DNA of 43,056 bases, from assembly GCA_013791765.1 (NCBI GenBank), contig VMTC01000057.1:1-43056 (forward strand), given 5' to 3'. Origin of the DNA: Rhodoferax sp. (GTDB taxonomy: Bacteria; Pseudomonadota; Gammaproteobacteria; Burkholderiales; Burkholderiaceae_C). A program made the translations under genes and the position numbers. The notes under the pieces were generated by a model. That model was not told the DNA's origin. It saw only the letters and a list, made by a program, of their open reading frames with translations, and did no database searches. Shown piece by piece: positions 1-8,084 of this stretch; positions within the stretch are counted from its first letter, which is position 1, and every line of letters begins with the position of its first letter.

Positions 1-417
1 AAAGGGTGAAGCCAAGCCAATGGTTCCGGCGAAAGGCCTTGAAGCAGCCGCCACGCGAGCGGCTGCGAATCAGGGCGTAATGCCAGACCACCTGCCCGAA
101 GGCGAGCGCAAATGCCATATTAAACAGAGCACCTTGCGCATAGGGCATAAGGGCTACGCCCCAAATCAGCAAATAAGCCAGGTAGAAAAACAAAACTGCC
201 GCCAGATCAAAACGCCCCAGGGTGATGGCCGACGTTTTCAGGCCCAGGCGAATGTCGTCATCGCGGTCCACCATGGCGTACTCGGTGTCATAGGCCAGCA
301 CCCAGAATAGGTTGCCCAGCATCAACAGCCAAGCTAGACGCGGCACCTCGCCCAAAACGGCGGCGAAGGCCATGGGGATGCCCATGCCAAAGGCCACGCC
401 CAGCACCGATTGCGGCA
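1..417 (-). pseudogene. ubiA: Truncated second copy of ubiA (3' part only)
   Basis: Positions 1-417 align without gaps to 1761-2177 inside the intact ubiA, in the same orientation. I count 24 mismatches, about 94% identity. The piece corresponds to UbiA residues about 147-285. It keeps the second Asp-rich motif ([12 protein letters not shown]) but lacks the N-terminal half with the first motif (NDxxDRDxD). Homology ends abruptly near 417, and a TGA lies in frame just upstream at about 440, so no start codon serves it. The last codons lie outside the window. The frame is otherwise open and several differences are silent or conservative. This suggests a recent duplication, or recombination with a related strain, rather than long decay. 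It should not make an active prenyltransferase. Confidence 0.85.
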
Positions 418-513
418 AAGGATAGGAAATTCAACCGCATGAGCCCAAGTATCCACCGCAAAAACGGCCTCACAAAACCGCACACCCACCCACCCACAGT
501 GGCCAGTCTCAGA

Positions 514-831
514 CTAGTGCTCAGCGCCAAGCATCGTCAAAATATCCTGCCGCTCTCCCAGCAGGCGAATCACGTCCAAATGATCATCGTGCTCGAAATA
601 GAGCCAGACCAAAGAAAAGCCATTGACGCGCCAGGATCGCAAACCGGGTATGTCTGCCAATTGCCCAAGACGAGGCGACCCCATGCCGGGCTCTTGCTCA
701 ATCTGCTTCAATGCCAATCGCGTTGCGCGAACCGAGTTTTCGGCAATGTTGGTGCCAGCAATTGAACGGTAATAGAGAATTTCGTTTTTACGGTCTTCCC
801 TGGCCTTGGGCCGCAGGCGCACCGGCTTCAC
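514..831 (-). CDS. parE: RelE/ParE-family toxin
   Basis: 105-residue protein with the usual RelE/ParE plan: a basic N-terminal helix (RLRPKAREDRKNEILYY), a central stretch of the form GxxRxGQLADIPGLRSW, then short strands ending in DVIRLLGERQDI. Family members inhibit DNA gyrase (ParE) or cut mRNA on the ribosome (RelE). The RHH antitoxin partner and the GxRSWRV segment favour ParE, but sequence alone does not settle the target. The start is GTG at 831, overlapping the antitoxin stop by 4 bp (GTGA), which implies translational coupling. Antitoxin-first order fits a type II module. Confidence 0.85.
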   Translation of the reverse strand: MKPVRLRPKAREDRKNEILYYRSIAGTNIAENSVRATRLALKQIEQEPGMGSPRLGQLADIPGLRSWRVNGFSLVWLYFEHDDHLDVIRLLGERQDILTMLGAEH

Positions 832-1079
832 TCGGCGCTACTGCGGGCAATAACCAGCAACTCGTCCTCGTCGGCATCCGTCAGCGCTGAAGCGGGGCCA
901 GAGGCAAGCCCTTCTTCGATGTACGCGCGAAGCCGGACTTTTGCTTGTTCGGTCTGGTCTTTGCGCACCAGGTCGCGGATGTATTCGCTGGTATTGCCAT
1001 AGTCTCCGCCATTGACCCGGGCTGCAATGTAGCTGCGCATGGATTGGGGCAGCGCAAAGCTCATGGTGTTTTTGCTCAT
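828..1079 (-). CDS. parD: ParD-like ribbon-helix-helix antitoxin
   Basis: 83 residues from ATG 1079; a TTG two codons upstream at 1085 is an alternative. The N-terminus (MSFALPQSMRSYIAARV, then YGNTSEYIRDLVRKD) is the standard CopG/ParD ribbon-helix-helix DNA-binding fold. The acidic C-terminal part (LTDADEDELLVIARSS) is the usual disordered toxin-binding tail. It would neutralise the toxin encoded immediately downstream (4-bp overlap) and repress its own promoter. A tandem GTTRTCAA repeat just upstream is the candidate operator. The pair lies between a ubiA fragment and dgkA, so it may have arrived with the rearrangement there. Confidence 0.85.
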   Translation of the reverse strand: MSKNTMSFALPQSMRSYIAARVNGGDYGNTSEYIRDLVRKDQTEQAKVRLRAYIEEGLASGPASALTDADEDELLVIARSSAE

Positions 1080-1096
1080 GCGCAAAGGATATGCAA

Positions 1097-1114
1097 GTTA
1101 TCAATAGTTGTCAA
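1097..1114. promoter_or_regulatory. Candidate operator of the parDE pair
   Basis: Two direct copies of GTTRTCAA (1097-1104 and 1107-1114) begin 10 bp apart, one helical turn, about 20 bp upstream of the antitoxin start. Tandem sites on one helix face suit binding by two RHH dimers. This is a pattern-based inference. Confidence 0.4.
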
Positions 1115-1244
1115 ACACCATGGCCGGCCGCGTAACCCATGGCCCACAGCGAAATCAATAGCCAGGCCCCGAGCAGCAGTATGCCGGCGTCGTGCTGGCG
1201 TTCTGTTACAGCCTGAACCCAGGTTCAAAGGACTGAAGCTTGGG

Positions 1245-1625
1245 TCAGGCAAGCAGCAAAACGAACCACACGGCGGCAATGTTCACCAGGCTGACAAACT
1301 GGGCTGCGCTCCCAAGGTCTTTGGCGCGTTTGGCCAAAGGGTGTTCGCTCAGCGAGGTGTGATCCACAGCCGCCTCGATGGCCGAGTTGATGAGCTCGAC
1401 CACGATACTAAACAAATGCGCAAAAAGAATGATCGTCCTTGAGACGCTTGGCAGGGGGAGCCACAGCATCACTGCGACACCAACAAGCGCCAACAGGCAG
1501 ACTTGCCGGAAAGCGGCTTCGTGTGTCCAAGCTGCTTTAAGACCCTCTTTGGAGTAAGCAGCCGCATTTGCGATCCTGCCCAGTCCCGTTTTCCCTTTGA
1601 AAGGGCTTTTCTCATTTTTTTGCAT
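1245..1625 (-). CDS. dgkA: Diacylglycerol kinase
   Basis: 126-residue inner-membrane enzyme that phosphorylates diacylglycerol with ATP, recycling lipid produced during membrane-derived oligosaccharide synthesis. E. coli DgkA has about 121 residues. Three hydrophobic helices are visible (about 41-58, 64-80, 108-125). The family signature VVELINSAIEAAVD is at 75-88, with E77, N80, E84 and D88 at the expected places, followed by KRAKDLGSAAQFVSL. The start is ATG 1625; an upstream in-frame extension to 1775 would overlap ubiA and has no family counterpart. It lies 97 bp downstream of ubiA on the same strand. Confidence 0.93.
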   Translation of the reverse strand: MQKNEKSPFKGKTGLGRIANAAAYSKEGLKAAWTHEAAFRQVCLLALVGVAVMLWLPLPSVSRTIILFAHLFSIVVELINSAIEAAVDHTSLSEHPLAKRAKDLGSAAQFVSLVNIAAVWFVLLLA

Positions 1626-1722
1626 GCTGACAAGTAATTTTTGCGTTGGCCTATCTTGGGACCGCAGACAGTTGAAATAGAAGACGCTCAAGATGTGACA
1701 GGGCGGTTGCGACCAGATTTGA

Positions 1723-2616
1723 CTACCCCTGGACAGCGTAGCTGCCCGCGATGCCGACAAAAAGGGTGAAGCCAAGCCAATGGTTCAGGCGAAAGGCCTT
1801 GAAGCAGCCGCCACGCGAGCGGCTGCGAATCAGGGCGTAATGCCAGGCCACCTGCCCGAAGGCGAGCGCAAATGCTACATTAAACAGAGCACCTCGCGCA
1901 TAGGGCATAAGGGCTAAGCCCCAAATCAGCAGATAAGCCAGGTAGAAAAACAAGACGGCCGCCAGATCAAAATGCCCCAGCGTGATGGCCGAGGTTTTCA
2001 TGCCCAGTCGGATGTCGTCATCACGGTCGACCATGGCGTACTCGGTGTCATAGGCCAGCACCCAGAACAGGTTGCCCAGCATCAACAGCCACGCTAGACG
2101 CGGCACCTCGCCCAGAACGGCGGCGAAGGCCATGGGAATGCCCATGCCAAAAGCCACACCCAGCACCGCTTGCGGCATTGCCACATAGCGTTTGGCATAG
2201 GGGTAAGCCAAGGTCACGGCCAGCGCCGCGCCTGACATGCCGATGGTGATGGCGTTGGTGCTCAAGACCAGCCCAAAGGCCAGCAGCGCCAGCACCGCGC
2301 CCACGGCCAGCGCCTCCTTCACCGACACGGCGCCGGTGGTCACGGGACGCATGGCGGTGCGCTTGACGTGGCGGTCAAAGTCGCGGTCGGCCACGTCGTT
2401 GATGCAGCACCCGGCGCTACGCATCAGGATCGTGCCAAGCGTGAACACACTCAAGAGATGCCAGCCCGGGAAGCCGCTTGAAGCCACCCACAAGGCGCTC
2501 AAGGTGGGCCACAGCAGCAGCAGCCAGCCAGCCGGGCGGTTCCAGCGAATCAGATCGAGGTACAGGGCGAGCCGGGATTTGAGCGACAAACGAAATGGAA
2601 CGGGATTCACAAGCAT
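1723..2616 (-). CDS. ubiA: 4-hydroxybenzoate polyprenyltransferase
   Basis: 297-residue integral membrane prenyltransferase that attaches the polyprenyl chain to 4-hydroxybenzoate in ubiquinone synthesis. Both Asp-rich motifs that bind Mg-diphosphate are present: NDVADRDFD at 73-81 and [12 protein letters not shown] at 190-201. Several hydrophobic helices (about 32-48, 53-66, 102-120, 123-140) fit the family, and the length is typical. It lies downstream of oxyR on the same strand, with a 96-bp gap that holds a dispersed palindromic repeat. A second, incomplete copy of its 3' half lies at the left end of the window. Confidence 0.96.
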   Translation of the reverse strand: MLVNPVPFRLSLKSRLALYLDLIRWNRPAGWLLLLWPTLSALWVASSGFPGWHLLSVFTLGTILMRSAGCCINDVADRDFDRHVKRTAMRPVTTGAVSVKEALAVGAVLALLAFGLVLSTNAITIGMSGAALAVTLAYPYAKRYVAMPQAVLGVAFGMGIPMAFAAVLGEVPRLAWLLMLGNLFWVLAYDTEYAMVDRDDDIRLGMKTSAITLGHFDLAAVLFFYLAYLLIWGLALMPYARGALFNVAFALAFGQVAWHYALIRSRSRGGCFKAFRLNHWLGFTLFVGIAGSYAVQG

Positions 2617-2653
2617 GACTCGGGTTAGGTCAACGGCGGGCTAGCTAATTATT

Positions 2654-2698
2654 TGATAGCTGCTTGCGCAATGGATACGGGGGCTAGGGGCCAATTTG
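2654..2698 (+). repeat. Dispersed intergenic palindromic repeat, copy 1
   Basis: The segment begins GATAGCTGCTTGCGC and ends GGGGGCTAGGGGCCAATTTG. It is one of four related intergenic elements in this window (see 18305, 19639, 24976) with a conserved ATAGCTGC...GGCTAG-GGCCA frame. I recall similar elements as common between genes in Comamonadaceae genomes. This copy separates oxyR from ubiA. Confidence 0.6.
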
Positions 2699-2712
2699 TT
2701 ACAAATTTTTGA

Positions 2713-3666
2713 TCAAGACAAGCGCTGCACGCCCGGCAGTTCGCAGGCATAGATCGCGTTGCGCAGCGCGGCCATCGCCTCATAGCGCGTGAAGCTGCGC
2801 CGCCACGCCAGCACCACGCGGCGCTTGGGCGGCTCGCCCTCAAACGGCAGGTATTTGACATAGGGGTCTTCATCGCGTTTGCGCCGCGGCTTGGCGGCCA
2901 GTGCCTCTTTGGGCACGCTCAGGCGCGGCACCAGCGTGACGCCCATGCCGGCGGCCACCATGTGCTTGATGGTCTCTAGCGACGAGCCTTCAAAGCTCTT
3001 GCGGATGCCCTCGGCGTTGCTGGAAAAGCGCGCGAATTCCGGGCAAACCTCCAGCACATGGTCACGAAAACAATGGCCGCTGCCCAGCAGCAGCATCGTC
3101 TCCAGTTTGAGCTGCTCGGTCGTCACCTGGGTCTGCGCGGCCAGCGGATGGTTGGTCGGCACGGCAGCCAAGAACGGCTCGTCGTACAGCGGTGCAATCG
3201 CCAGCCCCGCATCGGGGAACGGCTCGGCCAGAATGGCGCAGTCAATCTCACCCGTGCGCAGCATCTCCAAGAGCTTGACGGTGAAGTTTTCCTGCAGCAT
3301 CAACGGCATTTGCGGCGTGCGTGCAATCATCTGGCGCACCAGATCGGGCAGCAGATACGGGCCGATGGTGTAGATGATGCCCAGCGTGAGCGGGCCGCCC
3401 AAAGGGTCTTTGCCGCGCTTGGCAATTTCCTTGATGGCGGCAGCCTGTTCCAGCACGCTTTGCGCCTGGCGCACGATCTCTTCGCCCAGGTGCGTTACCG
3501 TGACCTCATTGGCGCTGCGCTCAAACAGTTTGACGTCGAGCTCTTCTTCGAGTTTCTTGACGGCGACGGAGAGTGTCGGCTGCGACACATAGCAAGCCTC
3601 GGCTGCCTTGCCAAAATGGCGCTCACGCGCCACCGCCACGATGTATTTCAGTTCAGTCAGTGTCAT
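2713..3666 (-). CDS. oxyR: Hydrogen-peroxide-responsive regulator OxyR
   Basis: 317-residue LysR-family regulator with an N-terminal winged HTH (residues 1-60, FGKAAEACYVSQPTLSVAVKKLEEEL) and a periplasmic-binding-like sensor domain. Redox cysteines C199 and C208, in GSGHCFRDHVLEVC, have the spacing and numbering of E. coli OxyR C199/C208, which form the peroxide-induced disulfide. That pair separates OxyR from ordinary LysR proteins. A basic tail region (KPRRKRDED) is present. It would activate catalase, peroxidase and iron-storage genes, none of which are in this window. It starts at ATG 3666, 63 bp downstream of the DUF2007 gene. Confidence 0.94.
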   Translation of the reverse strand: MTLTELKYIVAVARERHFGKAAEACYVSQPTLSVAVKKLEEELDVKLFERSANEVTVTHLGEEIVRQAQSVLEQAAAIKEIAKRGKDPLGGPLTLGIIYTIGPYLLPDLVRQMIARTPQMPLMLQENFTVKLLEMLRTGEIDCAILAEPFPDAGLAIAPLYDEPFLAAVPTNHPLAAQTQVTTEQLKLETMLLLGSGHCFRDHVLEVCPEFARFSSNAEGIRKSFEGSSLETIKHMVAAGMGVTLVPRLSVPKEALAAKPRRKRDEDPYVKYLPFEGEPPKRRVVLAWRRSFTRYEAMAALRNAIYACELPGVQRLS

Positions 3667-3729
3667 GACGCTATTGTCCTACCAGTGAGCGCCAGGCAAG
3701 GCCAGCGGCAACGCCAGGCAATGCAGCAC

Positions 3730-4032
3730 TCAGCGCGGCATCCACGCGCCGCAGGCCCAGCACTGCTCAAAACCACCTTCAACCAGTTCGCCGCAACGGC
3801 ATTGCCAGCGGTGCTGCGGCACATTTTGCAGGTGATGCAGCAGCTCGCGCGCTCGAGGCTCCTGCACCTCATCGGCAATCCAGACCTCGGGCAGGCACTG
3901 GTCGGGCGGCATCCCGCCGGCCACGCCGCTGAGGTACTCGCGCTGCACGCTGGCGTCAATGCCTTCGACCTGGAGCGCATCGGCCCACAGCGTGGCAATG
4001 GCGAGGTTCGGGGCTTGGGTCAGGCGCAGCAT
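3730..4032 (-). CDS. DUF2007-type protein with C-terminal zinc ribbon
   Basis: 100-residue soluble protein. The N-terminal part (residues 1-70; MLRLTQAPNLAIATLWADALQ...GVAGGMPPDQCLPEVWIAD) resembles DUF2007, a small ferredoxin-like fold called a putative signal-transducing domain. The C-terminus (WQCRCGELVEGGFEQCWACG) has paired CxC and CxxC motifs, probably a zinc ribbon. No function is established. It lies directly upstream of oxyR on the same strand. Confidence 0.75.
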   Translation of the reverse strand: MLRLTQAPNLAIATLWADALQVEGIDASVQREYLSGVAGGMPPDQCLPEVWIADEVQEPRARELLHHLQNVPQHRWQCRCGELVEGGFEQCWACGAWMPR

Positions 4033-4087
4033 GGAGCCTAGAGCATAAGGGATTCGCAGCGCGCCATCTCCAGCCTGGCGTTACACG

Positions 4088-4924
4088 TCACGCCAACTCA
4101 ATCACCAACTCGGGCCGATAGCTCAGCTGCTCGTTCTTGCTGGCATAGCCCAGCGGGTTCGCCACCACGCGGCAGGCAAAGTCCCGCCCCTCGGTCTTGC
4201 CCTGAACCACATAGTCGTTGCCGCAGTGCAGGTGCCCGTGCAGCCAGAGTTGCGCGTACGTCAACAGCTCATCAAGCGCATTGCAAAAGCCAGCCGTACC
4301 CGGGCTCAAGCCATAGCGCGCGTCGGCACTGCGCAGACTCGGGGCAAAGTGCGTCACCACGACGGTACTGCCATCAAAGGGCTGGCGCAGAGCTTGACCC
4401 AGCCAGTCCTGGGCGGCAAGCGACAGTTCCCGGATATCCTGGGCCAGCATCGGCACGCCCCCGCGCAAGGTGGTGTTCTTGCGCAAGTAATAGTCGGCCG
4501 CACGGTAGGCCTTCTGGCGCAGTTGCAGTTGGCGCGTCAGGTTCACTTCAGCCCCAGCGAAGGCGTCAAAGTCGCTCCACAGCGTTGAACCGATGAAACG
4601 CACCTTGCCCAGCTCAAGCACTTCATGCTCCAGCCAGGTGATGCCAAGGCGCTCGCAAATGGTGCGTAAGCGGGCGTAGGTCTGCGCATAGTCCAGTGCG
4701 TCATATTCATGGTTGCCAGGGACGTAGAGGACCCGGGGCCACGGTGCGTCTGGCTGCAACGGCGAGAAGCGCGCCAGGCCGAAATCGGTATCAGCGAGAT
4801 GTGAGCCGGCCTGGTAGGAACCGATATCACCCGCGAGCACCAACACGTCAACATTGGGCGCAGGCGTGGCCACGAAGTCGGGGCAACGCTCTAGATGAAG
4901 GTCAGAAATGAGCTGTAGTCGCAT
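4088..4924 (-). CDS. Calcineurin-like metallophosphoesterase
   Basis: 278-residue cytosolic metallophosphatase with every metal-ligand motif in order: SDLHLE (D8, H10), AGDIG (D33), PGNHEY (N71, H72), VVTHFAPS (H192) and LHGHLH (H231, H233). These ligate a di-metal centre that hydrolyses phosphomono- or phosphodiesters. The substrate cannot be read from sequence. The ATG at 4924 leads straight into the first motif, which supports this start. It lies 57 bp downstream of the sensor kinase gene; no functional link is evident. Confidence 0.9.
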   Translation of the reverse strand: MRLQLISDLHLERCPDFVATPAPNVDVLVLAGDIGSYQAGSHLADTDFGLARFSPLQPDAPWPRVLYVPGNHEYDALDYAQTYARLRTICERLGITWLEHEVLELGKVRFIGSTLWSDFDAFAGAEVNLTRQLQLRQKAYRAADYYLRKNTTLRGGVPMLAQDIRELSLAAQDWLGQALRQPFDGSTVVVTHFAPSLRSADARYGLSPGTAGFCNALDELLTYAQLWLHGHLHCGNDYVVQGKTEGRDFACRVVANPLGYASKNEQLSYRPELVIELA

Positions 4925-4981
4925 GGTGTGCAGAGTCTAAGGGCGCAGCGCTTGACCACAGCGCGCGCCAGCGGGCCGGCT

Positions 4982-6352
4982 TCAGACAGCGGGCAACACA
5001 ATGTCCAGCTGGGCGCCGCCTGACTCAGCACGCGACAGTGTCAACTCACCCTGGTGACTGGCCACCAGATCGCTCACCACAGCCAGGCCAATGCCGTGTC
5101 CGGGCACCTGCTCATCCAGGCGCACGCGGCGCTGCAACACCGCTTGTCGGTCGCCAAAACCGGGCCCATCGTCCAGCACGCGGATATGCAAGCGCCCCGC
5201 CTCCAGCCAGAGCCGCGCCGTCACCGTGCGGCGCGCCCACTTGGCTGCGTTGTCCATCACATTGCCCAGCATCTCGAAGGCGTCGCCTTCATCGATACGC
5301 CAGCGCAACTCTGGCGGGCAATCAAGCGCAAAGACCAGCTGTTTATCCACATAGACCTTGGCCAGCGAGTCGCCGATGCGCGTCAGGACTGGTGCCAGCG
5401 CCAGCTGCGGCGCAAAAAGCGCGGCCCCGCTGGCGCCCGCCCGGCCCAACTGGTGCCGCACGATGTCGTCCATGCGGCTCACCTGCTGTGTCACCAGCGT
5501 CGGCAACTGGCCCGGGTCAGCCAAAGCCGAGTGCAATACGGCCAGCGGTGTCTTCAGGCTGTGCGCCAGGTCGTCGAGCGCGTGTTTGTAGCGTGTTTGC
5601 CGCGAACGCTCCTGGTCGATCAAGGTATTGAGGCTGTGGGTCAGGCCAGCCAGCTCGCGCGGGTAACGCCCCTCTACCTTGGTCTGCTCGCCCTGCTCAA
5701 TCTGATGGATTTCCCGCGTCATGCGCACCAAAGGCGCCAGAGCCCAGCGCAGCAGCAGCGTCTGGGTCAGCAACAGCAGCAGCCCGGTGCCCCCGAGCCA
5801 GCGCCAGAGCGTGCGCTCGAAAACGGCCAGTTCGCGATCGAATACCGCTTTGTCTTCCAGCACCGAAAACACCAGCGAGGCGGTGCGCGCCTTATCCGAC
5901 CACTTGACGGCATAGGTGGCAGCCAAAAACGCACCCGCACTGGCGGACCTGTCACTACCCGCTGTGGTCGGCGTCAGCACGGTTTCAAAGCGCCACTCGC
6001 CCGTGACCAACTGGCGCTGAAACGGCAAATTGAGTCCCAGCGTCGAGGCCGACTGCCAATCCTCAGCGCGCTCGACATTGGCAATGTTGGCGTACAGGCC
6101 TGATGCGGGCACCGACAAGCGCGGCTCGGCCAGCGCCACCGGCATCAGCAAGGCCCCTTGGGCGTCGAGCTCTGCCCCGGCCATCAGCAGGTAGATGGAG
6201 GCTTGCAGGCGGGCAAAGCGGGCGGCGCGCACGCTGTCGGTATGCGCTTGCTGCACCGCCCAGCCAGCACCAGCCAAAAAGGCCAGCAACACCAGGGCCG
6301 CACCCCAGATCAGGCGGGAACGGATCGAGAGGGTGGCCAGTGGCGACATCAC
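4982..6352 (-). CDS. PhoQ-like sensor histidine kinase
   Basis: 456-residue inner-membrane kinase with a TM helix at about 13-33, a periplasmic sensor (34-183), a second TM at about 185-205, a HAMP-like linker, the H-box ALDDLAHSLKTPLAVL with H264, the N-box NVMDNAAKW (N368), DDGPGF (394-399) and GHGIGLAVV (419-426). The LAHSLKTPL form of the H-box is typical of PhoQ-type kinases. GTG 6352 overlaps the regulator's stop (GTGA); ATG 6349 is an equally good start. With the response regulator, PepSY and glycine-zipper genes it forms an envelope-sensing locus. The signal (divalent cations, pH or peptides, as for PhoQ) is not determined by sequence. Confidence 0.92.
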   Translation of the reverse strand: MMSPLATLSIRSRLIWGAALVLLAFLAGAGWAVQQAHTDSVRAARFARLQASIYLLMAGAELDAQGALLMPVALAEPRLSVPASGLYANIANVERAEDWQSASTLGLNLPFQRQLVTGEWRFETVLTPTTAGSDRSASAGAFLAATYAVKWSDKARTASLVFSVLEDKAVFDRELAVFERTLWRWLGGTGLLLLLTQTLLLRWALAPLVRMTREIHQIEQGEQTKVEGRYPRELAGLTHSLNTLIDQERSRQTRYKHALDDLAHSLKTPLAVLHSALADPGQLPTLVTQQVSRMDDIVRHQLGRAGASGAALFAPQLALAPVLTRIGDSLAKVYVDKQLVFALDCPPELRWRIDEGDAFEMLGNVMDNAAKWARRTVTARLWLEAGRLHIRVLDDGPGFGDRQAVLQRRVRLDEQVPGHGIGLAVVSDLVASHQGELTLSRAESGGAQLDIVLPAV

Positions 6353-7020
6353 TGGAGGACAAATCGGTAGCCGCGCCCGCGCAGGGTTTCGATAGGCGCA
6401 AGCGTGCCCTGCGGATCAAGCTTGCGTCGCAGTCGCCCGACCAGCACCTCCAGCACATTGCTGTCGCGGTCTTCGTCATGCGGGTACAGGTAGTCCGACA
6501 GCTCCTGCTTGGGCACCACGCGCTCGCGCTCGCGCACCAGGTATTCGAGCACCCGGTATTCATAAGTGGTCAGCTCGAGCAGCACATCGTCTAGATGCGC
6601 ACGCTGGGTTGAAAAGTCGATTTGCAGCGCACCCAGCGTCAGCACGCTTGACGCCGCCTTGAGTGAGCGGCGCAGCAGCGCCTTGACCCGCGCGGCCAGC
6701 TCCGGGTATTCAAAGGGTTTGACCAGATAGTCGTCCGCGCCGGTCTCCAGGCCCTGCACCTTGTCTTGCCAACTGCCGCGCGCGGTAAGAATCAAAATGG
6801 GCAATGTGCGGCCTTCGGCACGCAGCGTTTGCACCACCGTCAGGCCCGTCACTTTGGGCAGGCCCAGATCGACAATGGCCAGGTCCAGCGGATACTCGCG
6901 CGCCTGAAACAGCCCGTCAGCGCCATCCGCTGCGGTATCGACGCGGTAGCCATCAGCCTCCAACTGACGCTTGAGTCCCAAGCGCAAGACCGCATCGTCC
7001 TCGATCAACAACAGGCGCAT
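6349..7020 (-). CDS. OmpR/PhoP-family response regulator
   Basis: 223-residue DNA-binding regulator. The receiver domain has acidic residues E7, D8, D9, phosphoacceptor D51 (AIVDLGLP), T79 and K101 (YLVKPF). The C-terminal winged HTH runs from about 125 to 221 (TYEYRVLEYLVRERERVVPKQEL...RLRRKL...IETLRGRGYRFV). ATG 7020 begins MRLLLIEDDA, so the open upstream extension is not needed. It is translationally coupled to the kinase gene by a 4-bp overlap. A tandem CTGAAC repeat upstream of the neighbouring glycine-zipper gene is a candidate target. Confidence 0.93.
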   Translation of the reverse strand: MRLLLIEDDAVLRLGLKRQLEADGYRVDTAADGADGLFQAREYPLDLAIVDLGLPKVTGLTVVQTLRAEGRTLPILILTARGSWQDKVQGLETGADDYLVKPFEYPELAARVKALLRRSLKAASSVLTLGALQIDFSTQRAHLDDVLLELTTYEYRVLEYLVRERERVVPKQELSDYLYPHDEDRDSNVLEVLVGRLRRKLDPQGTLAPIETLRGRGYRFVLQ

Positions 7021-7043
7021 GACGGTCTTGCGTCCAAACTGAT

Positions 7044-7280
7044 CTACAACACGCGCCCGCTGGCCGCGTCGATCAGGATCACCCGGACTTCCCCCTGCGC
7101 GCTGAGCACTTTCACACGCCACACCGCGCGCCCATCCATCTCAGCTTTTTCGACCGAGAGCACACGGGCACCACTGGCTTGCTGCGCCACTGCCGCCGCC
7201 TGGTCGCGGCTGACGTCGGCCCAGGCCGGGGTACCCAGGGCCAGCAGCAAGACACAAAGCAGGGTGGAAATCGATTTCAT
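7044..7280 (-). CDS. Small periplasmic PepSY-domain protein
   Basis: 78 residues from ATG 7280. A signal peptide (KSISTLLCVLLLALGTPAWA, cleavage near residue 21) precedes one PepSY domain (AAAVAQQASGARVLSVEKAEMDGRAVWRVKVLS...VILIDAASGRVL). PepSY domains in small exported proteins are thought to restrain peptidases or act as periplasmic sensor modules. Such genes often sit beside two-component systems. It lies 23 bp upstream of the response regulator gene on the same strand and probably shares its transcript. Confidence 0.85.
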   Translation of the reverse strand: MKSISTLLCVLLLALGTPAWADVSRDQAAAVAQQASGARVLSVEKAEMDGRAVWRVKVLSAQGEVRVILIDAASGRVL

Positions 7281-7374
7281 GAGGTTGAGCGTGAAAAGAC
7301 GGGGCCATTGGCATGCACGCGTCATGGTACTACCGCCGACCACGACCGCGCATGGCGAAGAACTGCCACGCCGA

Positions 7375-7944
7375 TCAATACCGTTCCATCGGCTGCACCG
7401 ACACGCGCACCGGCAGGCTGTTGCCCGGGTTGCCGCGCATCATGGTGGTGTAGTGCTGGCCACGGTACTCATAAGTCACGCGGTAGCCGGTAATGCGCGA
7501 TTGCCGATCATTCACGGTGCGGCAGCGTTGGACTTCACGTTGTCCGTCCTGGTACTGCCCGTACTGGGGGTATTGCGAATTTTGCGAATACTGCGGGGCC
7601 TGGTTGCGGTTTTCGAGCCGGTCGCCGGTGATGGCGCCCAGCACCACACCCAGTGCCGTGGCCGCGTCTTTACCGCTGCCGCCACCGATCTGGTGCCCGA
7701 GGACACCACCAGCAAGGCCACCGACAATCGCGCCGCCGTATTGACGGTCTTGCTGACGATTTTGCGGTTGATAGGCACCGCGCCGGTCTTCGTTGATCCA
7801 CTGGCTGGTGCACTCATTGCGCGGCACGTCGACGGTTTCATACTGCGGCTCGGCGCTGCGAACCCGCGCGGTGTCGGTGAAGCTCTGCGCCTGGGCGCCG
7901 AGCAAGGTGGTGGCAAATAAACTGGCAATGACGAGGCGTTTCAT
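7375..7944 (-). CDS. Glycine-zipper 2TM-domain envelope protein
   Basis: 189 residues. A signal peptide (MKRLVIASLFATTLLGAQAQ) precedes a Gly-rich zipper at about 69-107 (GGAIVGGLAGGVLGHQIGGG, then ALGVVLGAITGDRL), as in the 17-kDa surface antigen family. A Gln/Tyr/Asn-rich linker (QAPQYSQNSQYPQYGQY) follows, then a C-terminal domain (VQRCRTVNDRQSRITGYRVTYEYRG). Predicted to associate with the outer membrane. There is no lipobox Cys after the signal peptide. It is upstream of and co-oriented with the PepSY and two-component genes. Strong SD AAGGAG upstream of ATG 7944. Confidence 0.85.
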   Translation of the reverse strand: MKRLVIASLFATTLLGAQAQSFTDTARVRSAEPQYETVDVPRNECTSQWINEDRRGAYQPQNRQQDRQYGGAIVGGLAGGVLGHQIGGGSGKDAATALGVVLGAITGDRLENRNQAPQYSQNSQYPQYGQYQDGQREVQRCRTVNDRQSRITGYRVTYEYRGQHYTTMMRGNPGNSLPVRVSVQPMERY

Positions 7945-7990
7945 GGAAAGCTCCTTGGGTTGGTATGGAGCGTAGTTTGCGGGCGCCTGC

Positions 7991-8007
7991 CTGAACCCAA
8001 GCTGAAC
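7991..8007 (-). promoter_or_regulatory. Tandem CTGAAC repeat upstream of the glycine-zipper gene
   Basis: CTGAAC occurs at 7991-7996 and 8002-8007, an 11-bp period. On the gene strand this reads GTTCAG-N5-GTTCAG, 47-63 bp before the start. Tandem hexamers one helical turn apart are the usual binding pattern of PhoP/OmpR-family regulators, and one is encoded 1 kb downstream. The assignment is inference. Confidence 0.35.
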
Positions 8008-8084
8008 AAGATGAAGAAAGTTGCAGCAAGGGCGGCCTGCGAGTGGCGGGACACTCTAGGGCTCGGATTCCATAAAGTTGCCAT

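Noticed and set aside
1214-1227. Perfect palindrome TGAACCCAGGTTCA downstream of dgkA
   Set aside because: The stem is only 6 bp and no T-run follows, so it is not a convincing terminator, and it has no promoter to regulate.
1108-1235. Minus-strand frame reading TWVQAVTERQHDAG followed by a membrane-helix-like stretch (ILLLGAWLLISLWAMGYAAG) and a stop
   Set aside because: It has no start codon, a TGA lies just upstream, and it is only 37 codons long. It could be a gene tail left by rearrangement, but I cannot assign a family.
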